Assembly: GCF_001642835.1 (NCBI RefSeq)
Contig: NZ_LXEI01000001.1
Coordinates: 558,001 to 622,000, forward strand
Direction of reading: 5' to 3'
DNA length: 64,000 bases
Source of the DNA: Pseudotamlana agarivorans
GTDB lineage: Bacteria; Bacteroidota; Bacteroidia; Flavobacteriales; Flavobacteriaceae
A program made the position numbers and the translations under genes. This document shows, one piece after another, positions 28,145 through 36,461 of this stretch. Numbering within the stretch: the first letter of the stretch is position 1; each line of letters begins with the position of its first letter. The notes below the pieces were generated by a model. That model saw only the letters and a program-made list of their open reading frames with translations. It ran no database searches and was not told the origin of the DNA.

Positions 28145-28861
28145 ATGCGTAATTTCAAACACCTATTCATTTACTTAACAGTACTGTTATGCTTATCTTG
28201 TGATAAGGAATTTAATATTAGCTTTTCGGAAGAACACATCTCACCAAAAAACAACAGTATCGTTGAAATAAACATCCCAAAAGCTTCCGGCAAAGAGTCA
28301 GTTGCTCATCTCATTAACCAAACCATAGAGCAAAACGTTATTTCCTCCATTCAACTAGGATCAATAGATAACGAAAATATACAGGCAAAATCTATTAATG
28401 AAAGTGTCACCACTTTTATAAACGAATTCGAATCTTTGAAAAGAGATTTTCCTGAAAGCCCCCAAATTTGGGAGGCTCAAATTGACGGCGAGGTACTATA
28501 TCAATCGAAAACAATTATCAGTATAGCCATTACCTCATATACCAATACAGGTGGCGCCCATGGAAATTTAAAAATTACTTTCCTGAATTTTAATGCTGAA
28601 AATGGCCAATTAATAGCCAACAAAACGCTTTTTAGCGATATAGACGCCGTAAAAAAAATTGCAGAACCCTATTACAAAAAAACAATTGAAGACAAAAGCA
28701 TACTTTTAAATCAGGACCAATTTATATTACCTTCAAATATGGCTTATACAGAAGAAGGTCTTGTTTTTTTATACAACACGTTTGAAATCGCTGCCTATTC
28801 TGAAGGCATAATCGAATTTAAAGTGCCTTACAACGAAATTGAGTCTTATTTACTTTTTTAA
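28145..28861 (+). CDS. DUF4163/DUF3298-type lipoprotein
   Basis: 238 residues. Lipobox LCLSC (Cys19) followed by DKEF. The middle of the protein matches the DUF4163 layout (long helix SVAHLINQTIEQNV, then strands), and the TGGAHGN motif leads into the DUF3298 part (TGGAHG..TFLNFN...G). Family members include the anti-sigma-linked RsiV-like fold, and a lysozyme-inhibitor-like role has been suggested for some; none can be assigned here. The last 12 bp overlap the convergent DinB-like gene. Confidence 0.75.
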   Translation: MRNFKHLFIYLTVLLCLSCDKEFNISFSEEHISPKNNSIVEINIPKASGKESVAHLINQTIEQNVISSIQLGSIDNENIQAKSINESVTTFINEFESLKRDFPESPQIWEAQIDGEVLYQSKTIISIAITSYTNTGGAHGNLKITFLNFNAENGQLIANKTLFSDIDAVKKIAEPYYKKTIEDKSILLNQDQFILPSNMAYTEEGLVFLYNTFEIAAYSEGIIEFKVPYNEIESYLLF

Positions 28862-29314
28862 AGCTTTCATTAGAGCTAATATATAACCATAATGAATACC
28901 CTCATGTATCACCGCAAATTGCAAAGCATCCTCTATTCGGCTTAGCGTATTCCCAGTTGTAGATACTGTATACTCGGTATAGGCTTTAAAAACACCCTGA
29001 TTATAATCTTTCTGCGTTTTTTCTATACTAGAATTCAATAAGTTTTTTATCTCATGAAGTTCATCCAAGCTTATAGCGCTTTCAGGCTTGGTACCTTTTC
29101 TATACTTATCGATAAGATGTGTTGGTATTGCGACTTCTAATCCCGAAAGCCTGTAACATAACATTTGCTGTGTCACTACACTATGAGCGATATTCCAAAT
29201 GATATTATTGTTAAACTCTTCAGGAATTTTATTTAAATCGTTTAAGGAATATGTTTCCATAATACCTTTAAATATATTCCTGGTATTCGTTAAAACCTCA
29301 AAGGTAAAATCCAT
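28850..29314 (-). CDS. DinB-like four-helix metalloprotein
   Basis: 154 residues forming a four-helix bundle. The usual three metal-binding histidines are visible: His in WNIAHSVVTQQ (about 43) and the pair in HEGIHYGY (about 140-144). DinB/YfiT proteins bind a divalent metal and many act as thiol-dependent transferases (bacillithiol or mycothiol); the substrate is unknown here. It is convergent with, and overlaps by 12 bp, the upstream lipoprotein gene. Confidence 0.82.
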   Translation of the reverse strand: MDFTFEVLTNTRNIFKGIMETYSLNDLNKIPEEFNNNIIWNIAHSVVTQQMLCYRLSGLEVAIPTHLIDKYRKGTKPESAISLDELHEIKNLLNSSIEKTQKDYNQGVFKAYTEYTVSTTGNTLSRIEDALQFAVIHEGIHYGYILALMKALKK

Positions 29315-29371
29315 TTTAATTTATTTTTCGATAAATATACTTTTAATTTGTTTTACCAAAAATCTTAATTT

Positions 29372-29722
29372 ATGAAAAAAGTATATTACCTAAAGACTTG
29401 TAGCACCTGTATACGCATATTAAAAGAGCTAAATTTACCTTCAGATTTCATTCTGCAAGACATAAAGACTGAGCCTTTAACAGCTGATCAATTAGACCAA
29501 ATGAAAACGCTTTCTGGAAGTTATGAAGCTTTATTTAGCAAAAGAGCAAAGCTTTACAAAGAGATGGATTTAAAAAATCAAAATCTAAAAGAACGCGACT
29601 TCAAACACTACCTTTTAGATCACTATACTTTTTTAAGTCGTCCTGTAATTATTATTGATGATTCTATTTTTATTGGAAATTCAAAGAAAACAATAGCAGA
29701 AATAAAGTCGTTACAACTTTAA
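29372..29722 (+). CDS. ArsC/Spx-like thioredoxin-fold protein
   Basis: 116 residues. N-terminal CSTC motif (residues 10-13: LKTCSTCIRIL) on a thioredoxin-fold strand, then the ArsC-family helix region (SYEALFSKRAKLYKE) and the cis-Pro segment SRPVIIID. Family members are glutaredoxin-coupled arsenate reductases or Spx-like regulators. The conserved Arg after the cis-Pro strand that marks true arsenate reductases is not evident, and no arsenic genes are nearby, so a generic redox role is safer. Confidence 0.8.
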   Translation: MKKVYYLKTCSTCIRILKELNLPSDFILQDIKTEPLTADQLDQMKTLSGSYEALFSKRAKLYKEMDLKNQNLKERDFKHYLLDHYTFLSRPVIIIDDSIFIGNSKKTIAEIKSLQL

Positions 29723-29936
29723 AAATCAACGGTTTGTCTTATTTTTTAAAAAAACCAATAAATAACAATATAACTACTTAATTATTAGGTCTTTCCGTTT
29801 GTCGATAAATTTTGTACAACCATGTGTTTCAAAGTAAAAAAAGCACGCTATATCGAAAACTTGAACCAAAAAAGATTCTGCATTGAATTCCTGATTACCT
29901 TTATATACGCTATTATTAATTTTAAACATTAACAAG

Positions 29937-30440
29937 ATGAAATATAAAACAAAATCAGTTTTTGGACTCATTAATATGTTTGCGATAATGCTTGCTTTTT
30001 CAATTTCAACAAAAACGCATGCAACCACTACTATAATGAGTTCAGCCCCTTTAGATTCTAATTTAAGCACACTAGGCTTACATATCTCCCCTATAGCACT
30101 AACTGCAGTTATTGGTGGCGACAAAGATGACCGAAAAGACAAAGACTTCAGTAAAAGAGACAAAGGTTATAGTGGAAGTAACAAAGGTTACGGTGGTAGC
30201 AAAGGTTACGGCGGAAAAAACAAAGGTTACGGTGGAAGAGACAACGGCTTTGGCGGAAAAGACAAAGACAAAAAAAATAACGGATGCCCACACTATGGTA
30301 AGTGTAGCTGTGGCGGCAACAATACACCGCCTGATTCACCACCTAGTGTCCCTATAGATGGTGGCTTAAGCCTTTTAGCTCTAGGCGCAGTAGCTCTTGG
30401 TATTAAAAAAATACGCAAAGAAAAAAATGACAAAATTTAA
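29937..30440 (+). CDS. PID-CTERM sorted surface protein with GYGG repeats
   Basis: 167 residues. N-terminal signal peptide (to about 29), then a Lys/Asp/Gly-rich stretch with five imperfect KGYGG-type units (about 75-105; KGYSGSN, KGYGGS, KGYGGKN, KGYGGRD, NGFGGKD). A Cys-rich patch (CPHYGKCSCGG) follows, then the C-terminal tripartite tag VPIDGG + hydrophobic helix LSLLALGAVALGI + basic KKIRKEK. That tag is the PID-CTERM sorting signal of flavobacteria, a PEP-CTERM-like signal handled by an exosortase-family enzyme, which is not in this window. The repeat region is probably an extracellular, flexible or metal/polysaccharide-binding segment. Confidence 0.75.
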   Translation: MKYKTKSVFGLINMFAIMLAFSISTKTHATTTIMSSAPLDSNLSTLGLHISPIALTAVIGGDKDDRKDKDFSKRDKGYSGSNKGYGGSKGYGGKNKGYGGRDNGFGGKDKDKKNNGCPHYGKCSCGGNNTPPDSPPSVPIDGGLSLLALGAVALGIKKIRKEKNDKI

Positions 30441-30466
30441 CACTTTAAAGAGTTAAATTCCATTAT

Positions 30467-30500
30467 CAAAAAGGCTTTTCCTAGGAAAAGCCTTTTTCTT
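30467..30500 (+). terminator. terminator of the PID-CTERM gene
   Basis: 14-bp stem AAAAAGGCTTTTCC / GGAAAAGCCTTTTT separated by 2 nt, followed by T-rich sequence; 27 bp past the stop codon. Confidence 0.9.
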
Positions 30501-31021
30501 TTACCCTATTTATAAAATTCTATATACTTTTTTATATCTGCTTCGGTATTTCCTCAGCAATTTATAACAGCCCTTGTAAGCAGCGACTCTTTTTATATGT
30601 TAAACCATTTTAGAATATCCAATTGCTCTATAGCTGATATCAGGTTAAATTAAAATTATGTTTCCTCACTAGACAAGAAATACTCATCTCACTAGTGATC
30701 AATATTGTCATAGACTACTAAATAGAAATTTTAGCCCTCAAACAAATATGACTGAATCCAAATAAAAATAGGATCCCTACAATCTTTTTTTTATGAGTTT
30801 TCATGTTACTTACCAATCCTAAGGCATCAACTATTTAAAACTTTAAAGAGTTTCTATAAATCCCTGACCCTTGTTCATAAGTAAAAAACATATGTTTTTA
30901 TCAAAATGGATAACACATCTTATAAGATGTTTTCCCCATAGACATGGCTAGATATGTATTTTTAAGAACATCCATATAGTTTAGAATATCATAATCACAA
31001 GGCAGAACTGAATCCATAAAA
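30501..31021. other. gene-free stretch
   Basis: About 520 bp with no convincing frame on either strand. It contains a 13-bp direct repeat ACTTTAAAGAGTT (30840-30852; other copy at 30441-30453 just outside), an A/T palindrome around ACATATGT (about 30883-30899) and a perfect 16-bp palindrome ACATCTTATAAGATGT (30915-30930). No promoter could be assigned. It may be decayed sequence from a former insertion next to tRNA-Asn. Confidence 0.4.
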
Positions 31022-31049
31022 AAAGCCTCTACATTTCTGTAAAGGCTTT
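31022..31049 (-). terminator. second minus-strand hairpin downstream of tRNA-Asn
   Basis: AAAGCCT-c-TACA-tttc-TGTA-a-AGGCTTT: an 11-bp stem with one internal mismatch, followed on the minus strand by TTTTTTAT. It stands behind a 16-bp copy of the tRNA-Asn 3' end. Confidence 0.65.
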
Positions 31050-31060
31050 CTAATACTAAA

Positions 31061-31076
31061 CTCCTTCTCTTGGGCT
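31061..31076 (-). repeat. 16-bp copy of the tRNA-Asn 3' end (att-like)
   Basis: Identical to 31159-31174 (minus strand AGCCCAAGAGAAGGAG), the 3' end of the functional tRNA gene 98 bp away. It is followed at 31077-31105 by a REP-family fragment (minus strand TGCTGAGCGAAGACGAAG). The rest of the tRNA is missing. It looks like an integration scar or a tRNA-gene remnant. Confidence 0.5.
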
Positions 31077-31122
31077 TACTTCGTCTTCGCTCAGCATAAA
31101 CTTCTCACCCAATTTAATCCAC

Positions 31123-31154
31123 AAAAAAACCCAATACTTTCGTATCGGGTTTTT
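31123..31154 (-). terminator. terminator of tRNA-Asn
   Basis: AAAAACCC-a-ATAC-tttc-GTAT-c-GGGTTTTT: a 12-bp stem with one A/C mismatch, directly beyond the tRNA 3' end, with a T-run on the minus strand. Confidence 0.8.
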
Positions 31155-31158
31155 GCTG

Positions 31159-31232
31159 CTCCTTCTCTTGGGCTCGAACCAAGGACCCTCTGATTAACAG
31201 TCAGATGCTCTAACCAACTGAGCTAAGAAGGA
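31159..31232 (-). tRNA. tRNA-Asn (anticodon GTT)
   Basis: 74 nt. Acceptor stem TCCTTCT/AGAAGGA with discriminator G; D-loop AGCTCAGTTGGTTAGAGC; anticodon loop CTGTTAA (GTT); T-arm TTGGTTCGAGCCCAA. CCA not encoded. Monocistronic, own terminator. Confidence 0.97.
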
Positions 31233-31305
31233 GTGTTGCTGTTTTGCTTAGCGAGTGCAAATATAAAAGCTTTTTTAGTTTCTGCAAACATTTTTTAAAA
31301 AAATT

Positions 31306-32649
31306 TTATTCAAATAATGCTTTATAAATATCATTACCATTTGCAAAGAGTACTAAAGCTATTAAAAGGAAGAATCCAACCATCTGAGCATACTCCATAA
31401 ATTTGTCGCCAGGCTTTCTTCCAGAGATCATTTCATATAGTAAAAACATTACATGTCCGCCGTCTAAAGCAGGAATAGGTAATAAATTTAAAACACCAAG
31501 CATAATAGATAAAAAGGCTGTAATGCTCCAAAAGTACTCCCAGCTCCAAGTGCTAGGAAATATATCGTAAATAGCTTTAAACCCACCTACACCTTTATAA
31601 GCACCTGTACTAGGTGAAAAAATAGCTCCTAACTGATCCCAGTAAGACACTACTTTATCCTTTGCCTTTGTAACACCAACTGGAATAGACTCGAAGAAAC
31701 CATAATCTTTAACATCAAACTTATAATATCCTAAAGCCTCTAAAGTTTTTGGTGTACTAGCGCCTAAAACTACGCCAAGCTTTCCTTCAGAACTCACTTT
31801 AAGTGGTAAAGAAATTTCTTGATCCTCGCGTTTTACTGTTGCAGTAATATCTTGCCCCTTCAATGTTTCTAATGACGCCATAACTTGATCGGCATATTTT
31901 GTAGCTTGATTATTCATCCCCACAATGATATCGCCTTTTTTTAAGCCGCTCGAATAATTTGCAGAGCTATCTTGCACTTGAACCACCACAAAAGGTTGTC
32001 TTAAACTAATGAATCCTTTTTCCTTGGCATCCATTAACTGAGATAAAAAATCTACAGGCATGGTTACGGTAGATGGTGTACCGTCGCGTTCTATTTTAAT
32101 CTCATGACCAAAAAGCACCTTTTCTGAGATGTCTGAGAATTTTTCAATTTTTTCACCATCAACAGCAATGATTTTGTCTCCGGTATGCAGTCCAGCCTTG
32201 TTAGCCACAGAACTTTGTACTAGAAGTCCGTCGTTAATATTTTCTACCGGTAAAAAGGTGTCTCCATAAAAGAAGCTAATACCTATATATATCACAATGG
32301 CTAATAAAAAATTCACCGTAACCCCACCAAGCATAATAATTAAGCGTTGCCAAGCTGGTTTCGAACGAAATTCCCAAGGCTGGGGCTCTTTGGCCATTTG
32401 CTCGGTATCCATACTCTCGTCTATCATTCCCGATATTTTTACATATCCGCCAAGAGGTAACCATCCAATCCCATAAACCGTATCCCCTATTTTCTTTTTG
32501 AATAGTGAAAACTTCACATCAAAAAACAAATAAAATTTTTCAACACGAGTTTTAAACAGCTTTGCAGGAATAAAATGTCCCAATTCGTGCAAAATAATGA
32601 GCAACGAAAGGCTTAGTAAAAACTGAGAAATCTTTATAACAAAATCCAT
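31306..32649 (-). CDS. rseP: site-2 (RIP) zinc metalloprotease RseP
   Basis: 447 residues from the ATG at 32647-32649 (MDFVIKISQFLL); the frame could begin 5 codons earlier at 32664, but this start matches the family. Zinc motif HELGH at 21-25, second motif LLPIPALDGGHV near 390 in the C-terminal membrane part, and two PDZ-like domains between (GLHTGDKIIAVDGEKI and GLKKGDIIVGMNNQ). It cleaves anti-sigma factors or signal peptides within the inner membrane. A perfect -7 element lies at 32679-32686. Confidence 0.93.
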   Translation of the reverse strand: MDFVIKISQFLLSLSLLIILHELGHFIPAKLFKTRVEKFYLFFDVKFSLFKKKIGDTVYGIGWLPLGGYVKISGMIDESMDTEQMAKEPQPWEFRSKPAWQRLIIMLGGVTVNFLLAIVIYIGISFFYGDTFLPVENINDGLLVQSSVANKAGLHTGDKIIAVDGEKIEKFSDISEKVLFGHEIKIERDGTPSTVTMPVDFLSQLMDAKEKGFISLRQPFVVVQVQDSSANYSSGLKKGDIIVGMNNQATKYADQVMASLETLKGQDITATVKREDQEISLPLKVSSEGKLGVVLGASTPKTLEALGYYKFDVKDYGFFESIPVGVTKAKDKVVSYWDQLGAIFSPSTGAYKGVGGFKAIYDIFPSTWSWEYFWSITAFLSIMLGVLNLLPIPALDGGHVMFLLYEMISGRKPGDKFMEYAQMVGFFLLIALVLFANGNDIYKALFE

Positions 32650-32678
32650 ATGATAGTCTAACATTTTTTATAATCGTG

Positions 32679-32686
32679 CAAAAGTA
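32679..32686 (-). promoter_or_regulatory. -7 element of rseP
   Basis: TACTTTTG on the minus strand, a full match; the start predicted about 5 nt on supports the ATG at 32649 (leader about 25 nt) over 32664. Confidence 0.55.
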
Positions 32687-32813
32687 AGGTTTTAAACCAA
32701 CTTTGGGAAAACAAATAAACAAAGCCATACGATTTAACATCATTTTATATGTAAACCATACCAAGCAAGGGGATTTCTTATCTATTATATTTTTAGACAC
32801 AAGAGAATCATCG

Positions 32814-32821
32814 TATTTTTG
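32814..32821 (+). promoter_or_regulatory. -7 element of the SCO gene
   Basis: TATTTTTG, a full match, 28 nt before the ATG at 32850. The open frame reaching back to 32703 crosses this promoter and is not translated. Confidence 0.6.
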
Positions 32822-32849
32822 CAGGCATCTAATTTTCATAACAATCTTT

Positions 32850-33524
32850 ATGTTATCATTTTTTAAGGATTACAAAATTTTCGCCATTGTTTTCATGATT
32901 GTTTCCATTATTATTGTTTCAATCATATATAATACTCTAAACGTATACCAACCCCTACCTATATACCAACCTACCATGGTACAACCTGAATTGGTTGACA
33001 GCACGCTTCATTACAAAAAGAAATACCATAAGATTGCTGATTTTAGCCTAACGAATCAAAACGGTAAAACTATTACCCAGGAAGACTACAAAGACAAAAT
33101 TTATGTTGCCGATTTCTTCTTCACGACATGCCCTACTATTTGTCCGATTATGACCAAAAACATGGCTCGTATTCAAAAAGACATATTAAATGATGATGAT
33201 GTTATGCTGCTTTCACATTCGGTTACTCCAGAAATCGATACCGTTGCGCAGTTAAAACGATATGCCATTAAAAAAGGCGTAAACGACAAGAAATGGAATT
33301 TAGTTACAGGTGATAAAAAACAGATTTACGAATTGGCCAGAAAAAGTTATTTGGCCGTAAAAGATGACGGCGATGGTGGCCCTTTTGATATGATTCACAC
33401 CGAAAACTTTATGTTAATCGATAAGAAGCGTCAAATTAGAGGGTTTTATGATGGCACCAACCCTGAAGATATTGAGCGACTACTTAAAGATATTAATATT
33501 CTTAAAGAAGAATACTTACAATAG
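32850..33524 (+). CDS. SCO1/SenC family copper chaperone / thiol oxidoreductase
   Basis: 224 residues. One N-terminal membrane anchor (about 9-30), then a thioredoxin fold facing the periplasm. Copper-binding CxxxC in FTTCPTICPIM and the conserved His in MIHTENFML near the C-terminus are both present, so metal-binding capacity is intact. SCO proteins assemble the CuA centre of cytochrome oxidase. The start was set at 32850 from the promoter and the membrane anchor. It lies 71 bp upstream of feoA, which has its own promoter. Confidence 0.93.
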   Translation: MLSFFKDYKIFAIVFMIVSIIIVSIIYNTLNVYQPLPIYQPTMVQPELVDSTLHYKKKYHKIADFSLTNQNGKTITQEDYKDKIYVADFFFTTCPTICPIMTKNMARIQKDILNDDDVMLLSHSVTPEIDTVAQLKRYAIKKGVNDKKWNLVTGDKKQIYELARKSYLAVKDDGDGGPFDMIHTENFMLIDKKRQIRGFYDGTNPEDIERLLKDINILKEEYLQ

Positions 33525-33561
33525 TTTTTCTTCTTAATTTTTTTAGACTATAAATTTAAGC

Positions 33562-33569
33562 TATTTTTG
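33562..33569 (+). promoter_or_regulatory. -7 element of feoA-feoB
   Basis: TATTTTTG, a full match to TAnnTTTG, 26 nt before the TTG start of feoA. I could not find a convincing Fur or DtxR box around it. Confidence 0.55.
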
Positions 33570-33595
33570 CTTCTTTAAAATCAATCTAAATAGCA

Positions 33596-33832
33596 TTGCA
33601 AGATACTTTAGCACAATTAGAACACGGTGAAAGTGCCATCATTACCGATGTGTCTTCCGTTCATATTCCTCTAAAACTTTTAGAAATGGGCTGCCTACCT
33701 GGTAACACCGTACAGTTAGTACAGCTAGCGCCTTTTCACGACCCTATGTATTTAAACATAAATGGATCGCATCTTGCTATTAGAAAGGAAACTGCAACCC
33801 ACATATTAATTGAAAAGGTAAGGCATGAGTAA
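33596..33832 (+). CDS. feoA: FeoA ferrous iron transport accessory protein
   Basis: 78 residues starting with TTG at 33596 (no in-frame ATG keeps the fold). SH3-like FeoA fold: LAQLEHGESAIITDV, LLEMGCLPGNTVQLVQLAPF, DPMYLNINGSHLAIRKETATHI. A cytoplasmic partner of FeoB. It overlaps the feoB start by 8 bp, indicating translational coupling. Confidence 0.92.
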   Translation: MQDTLAQLEHGESAIITDVSSVHIPLKLLEMGCLPGNTVQLVQLAPFHDPMYLNINGSHLAIRKETATHILIEKVRHE

Positions 33833-35924
33833 ACAGATTAATGTAGCTCTAATAGGTAATCCGAATACAGGGAAAACCTCGGTTTTTAATGCCTTAACAG
33901 GATTAAACCAAAAGGTTGGAAACTACCCAGGCATTACGGTTGAAAAAAAAGAAGGTGTTTGCAAGCTACCACGAGGCCTTAAAGCGCATATTATTGATTT
34001 ACCTGGAACTTACAGTTTAAACGCGTCATCACTTGATGAAAGTGTGGTTATTGAATTGCTGTTAAACCAGAACGATAAAGATTTTCCAGATATTGCTGTG
34101 GTTGTTACCGATGTAGAAAATTTAAAACGTAACCTTTTAATTTTTACACAAATAAAAGACCTTAAAATCCCAACGCTACTGGTCATAAACATGGCCGATA
34201 GAATGAGTTATAAAGGGATTTCTTTAGATATTGCATATTTAGAAGAACAACTACAAACAAAAATAGCCCTTACAAGTACCAGAAAAAAAATTGGGATTGA
34301 CACACTAAAAGAGCTTATTGCAAACTACAAAGAGGTGCCTTCTGAACCCTGTTTAGACATCGCTCAAATTGATGCTAACTACTTTGAAAACTTACGCAAA
34401 GCTTTTCCGAATCAGTTATTATACAAGCTTTGGCTTGTTATTACGCAAGATGTAAACTTCGGTAAAACTGACCGCAAAGAGTTTGATGCTGTTGCAGATT
34501 TTAAAACAAAAAGTGAGGGCGACTTAAAACGTCTTCAGCAAAAGGAAACCATTAAGCGCTATCAATATATAAACAACGTTCTTAAAAAGGGACAAACTAT
34601 TGATGCTACTCAAGCTAAAGATTTACGTTCCAAACTAGACCGTGTATTAACACACAAAGTATGGGGTTACGTGATTTTCTTTATCATATTAATGGCTTTA
34701 TTTCAATCTATTTACGACTGGGCTACAGTCCCTATGGATATGATTGATTCGGCTTTCGCTTTTTTAAGTGAATGGACAAAAGACCATCTGCCTTCGGGAG
34801 CTTTTACAGATTTACTTTCTGAAGGTATTATTCCTGGCTTAGGCGGTATTGTTATATTTATTCCACAAATCGCTTTCTTATTTCTCTTTTTAGCCATTTT
34901 GGAAGAAAGTGGTTATATGAGTCGTGTGGTATTTTTAATGGATCGCGTTATGCGTCGTTTTGGACTAAGCGGAAAAAGTGTTGTCCCGTTAATTTCTGGA
35001 ACAGCCTGTGCCATTCCAGCAGTTATGGCTACAAGAAATATTGAAAGCTGGAAAGAGCGCCTTATCACTATTTTAGTAACGCCTTTTACAACCTGTTCGG
35101 CCAGATTGCCGGTTTACCTAATTATTATTGCATTGGTCATTCCAGACGGTAGCTTTCTAGGCTTCAGCTATCAAGCCCTTACCTTAATGCTACTTTATTT
35201 ACTAGGTTTTGGAACAGCTGTCGGTTCGGCTTATATATTAAACAGAATCCTTAAAATAAAAAGCAAATCGTTTTTTGTGATTGAAATGCCTAATTACAAA
35301 TTACCTTTATTTAAAAATGTTTTTTATACGGTGGTTGAAAAAACCAAGGCCTTTATTTTTGGTGCTGGTAAAATCATTTTAGCCATTTCTATTGTCCTAT
35401 GGTTTTTAGCATCTTATGGTCCAGGTGAAAATTTTAATAGTGCCGAAAACATCATCGCTGAACAGTATGCTTCGGATAATTTAGAAGAAGAAGATTTAGA
35501 ACACAAAATAGCCCAATATAAATTAGAACACTCTTATATTGGTATTGCGGGTCGTGCTATCGAGCCTGCCATAAGACCTCTGGGTTATGATTGGAAAATT
35601 GGTATTGCGATTATTAGCTCCTTTGCTGCCCGTGAAGTTTTTGTGGGCACCTTAGCCACCATTTACAGCGTTGGAAGTGATGACGAGGAAACTATTAAAA
35701 ATAGAATGGCTGGTGAAGTGAATCCTATTTTAGGAGGCCCTTTATTTACTTTTGCTTCAGGTATTTCATTATTGCTTTTTTATGCTTTCGCCATGCAATG
35801 TATGAGTACTTTAGCCATTGTAAAACGAGAAACAAACTCTTGGAAATGGCCCGTTTTACAACTGGTAATCATGTCTGTTTTTGCTTATGTTGTAGCCTTA
35901 ATAGCCTTTCAATTATTGAAATAA
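33825..35924 (+). CDS. feoB: FeoB ferrous iron transporter
   Basis: 699 residues. N-terminal G domain with G1 GNPNTGKTS (10-18), G3 DLPGTYSL (about 57-64) and G4 NMAD (about 121-124), the GDI helical domain, then a polytopic C-terminal half with the two Gate regions including GTACAIPAVMATR and FTTCSARLPVYL. It imports Fe(II) through the inner membrane. It sits between feoA and a small FeoB-associated Cys-rich gene, forming the full flavobacterial feo operon. Confidence 0.96.
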   Translation: MSKQINVALIGNPNTGKTSVFNALTGLNQKVGNYPGITVEKKEGVCKLPRGLKAHIIDLPGTYSLNASSLDESVVIELLLNQNDKDFPDIAVVVTDVENLKRNLLIFTQIKDLKIPTLLVINMADRMSYKGISLDIAYLEEQLQTKIALTSTRKKIGIDTLKELIANYKEVPSEPCLDIAQIDANYFENLRKAFPNQLLYKLWLVITQDVNFGKTDRKEFDAVADFKTKSEGDLKRLQQKETIKRYQYINNVLKKGQTIDATQAKDLRSKLDRVLTHKVWGYVIFFIILMALFQSIYDWATVPMDMIDSAFAFLSEWTKDHLPSGAFTDLLSEGIIPGLGGIVIFIPQIAFLFLFLAILEESGYMSRVVFLMDRVMRRFGLSGKSVVPLISGTACAIPAVMATRNIESWKERLITILVTPFTTCSARLPVYLIIIALVIPDGSFLGFSYQALTLMLLYLLGFGTAVGSAYILNRILKIKSKSFFVIEMPNYKLPLFKNVFYTVVEKTKAFIFGAGKIILAISIVLWFLASYGPGENFNSAENIIAEQYASDNLEEEDLEHKIAQYKLEHSYIGIAGRAIEPAIRPLGYDWKIGIAIISSFAAREVFVGTLATIYSVGSDDEETIKNRMAGEVNPILGGPLFTFASGISLLLFYAFAMQCMSTLAIVKRETNSWKWPVLQLVIMSVFAYVVALIAFQLLK

Positions 35925-35944
35925 TAAATTCTAACTAAAAACAC

Positions 35945-36082
35945 ATGAACGCCTTCATTCAAAACATACTGGTTATTACAGCGCTTATTTTAGCTGTGGT
36001 GTTTTTAGTTAGAAAATACATCTGGAAAAAGAAAAAGCCTAAAAAAGGCTGTGGTGGTAACGATGACTGTGGTTGCCATTAA
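35945..36082 (+). CDS. FeoB-associated Cys-rich membrane protein
   Basis: 45 residues, 20 bp after feoB. One N-terminal membrane helix (FIQNILVITALILAVVFLV), then a basic stretch RKYIWKKKKPKKG and a Cys-rich tail GCGGNDDCGCH. This matches the small FeoB-associated Cys-rich proteins (FeoC-like position) that accompany feoB in Bacteroidota. The cysteines may bind iron or an Fe-S cluster; the precise role is unproven. Confidence 0.85.
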   Translation: MNAFIQNILVITALILAVVFLVRKYIWKKKKPKKGCGGNDDCGCH

Positions 36083-36438
36083 GGCTGTGAGCGTCTAAAA
36101 GTTAGACCTACCTCATTTAGAACTGTTGACATAATTTACCTAACCTCCTTTTTACTATTTTGCTGATCTAATTAGCATACCAAAACCCTTACCTGCCATG
36201 AGTGCTAAGAGATATTTCGACAAGCTCAATATGACAAGTAATAAATTATAAAAGCTTCACAAACAATTTATTTTTTTAATCATACCCATTCCCGAGAAGC
36301 ATCTCAGCATGGCTTCTGTATAACACTCTAAACACTTTTTAATTTTAACCTTCCATAAGTTTGGAGCATATCAACCCTACTTCAAGCGTATTACCTATTT
36401 TCTTACTTTTTATTTTTAGTCTTATCTAAAAATATATT
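36083..36438. other. intergenic region with REP-family copies
   Basis: No gene. It contains a REP-family copy at 36216-36237 and a second related fragment near 36290-36313 (CCCGAGAAGCATCTCAGCAT). It separates the feo operon from the next TonB-dependent receptor. Confidence 0.5.
36216..36237 (-). repeat. REP-family half-element (intergenic copy)
   Basis: On the minus strand TTGTCATATTGAGCTTGTCG and following AA, matching 19 of 22 positions of the copy inside the ketoacyl synthase gene at 46919-46940. It is a standard flavobacterial dispersed intergenic repeat. Confidence 0.7.
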
Positions 36439-36446
36439 TATATTTG
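36439..36446 (+). promoter_or_regulatory. -7 element of the second TonB-dependent receptor
   Basis: TATATTTG, a full match, 15 nt before the ATG at 36462. It overlaps a TTG at 36444 that would otherwise extend the frame. Confidence 0.55.
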
Positions 36447-36461
36447 AACAAATTAAATTTA

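Noticed and set aside
28122-28181. Small frame starting MKNSSHKL before the DUF4163-type lipoprotein
   Set aside because: It overlaps the lipoprotein start in another frame and ends after 18 codons, with no supporting features.
30180-30260. Repeated GGTTACGGTGG units
   Set aside because: Coding GYGG repeats, not CRISPR or a replication iteron.
30112-30357. Alternative-frame ORFs on both strands over the GYGG repeats
   Set aside because: They are low-complexity shadows (Lys/Thr/Val or Phe/Val runs) of the repeat region in the PID-CTERM gene.
32703-32849. Upstream extension of the SCO protein
   Set aside because: It crosses a perfect -7 element at 32814-32821 and places charged residues before the membrane anchor.
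33540-33595. Fur or DtxR box before feoA
   Set aside because: Only weak partial inverted repeats are visible around the -7 element; not enough to call an operator.
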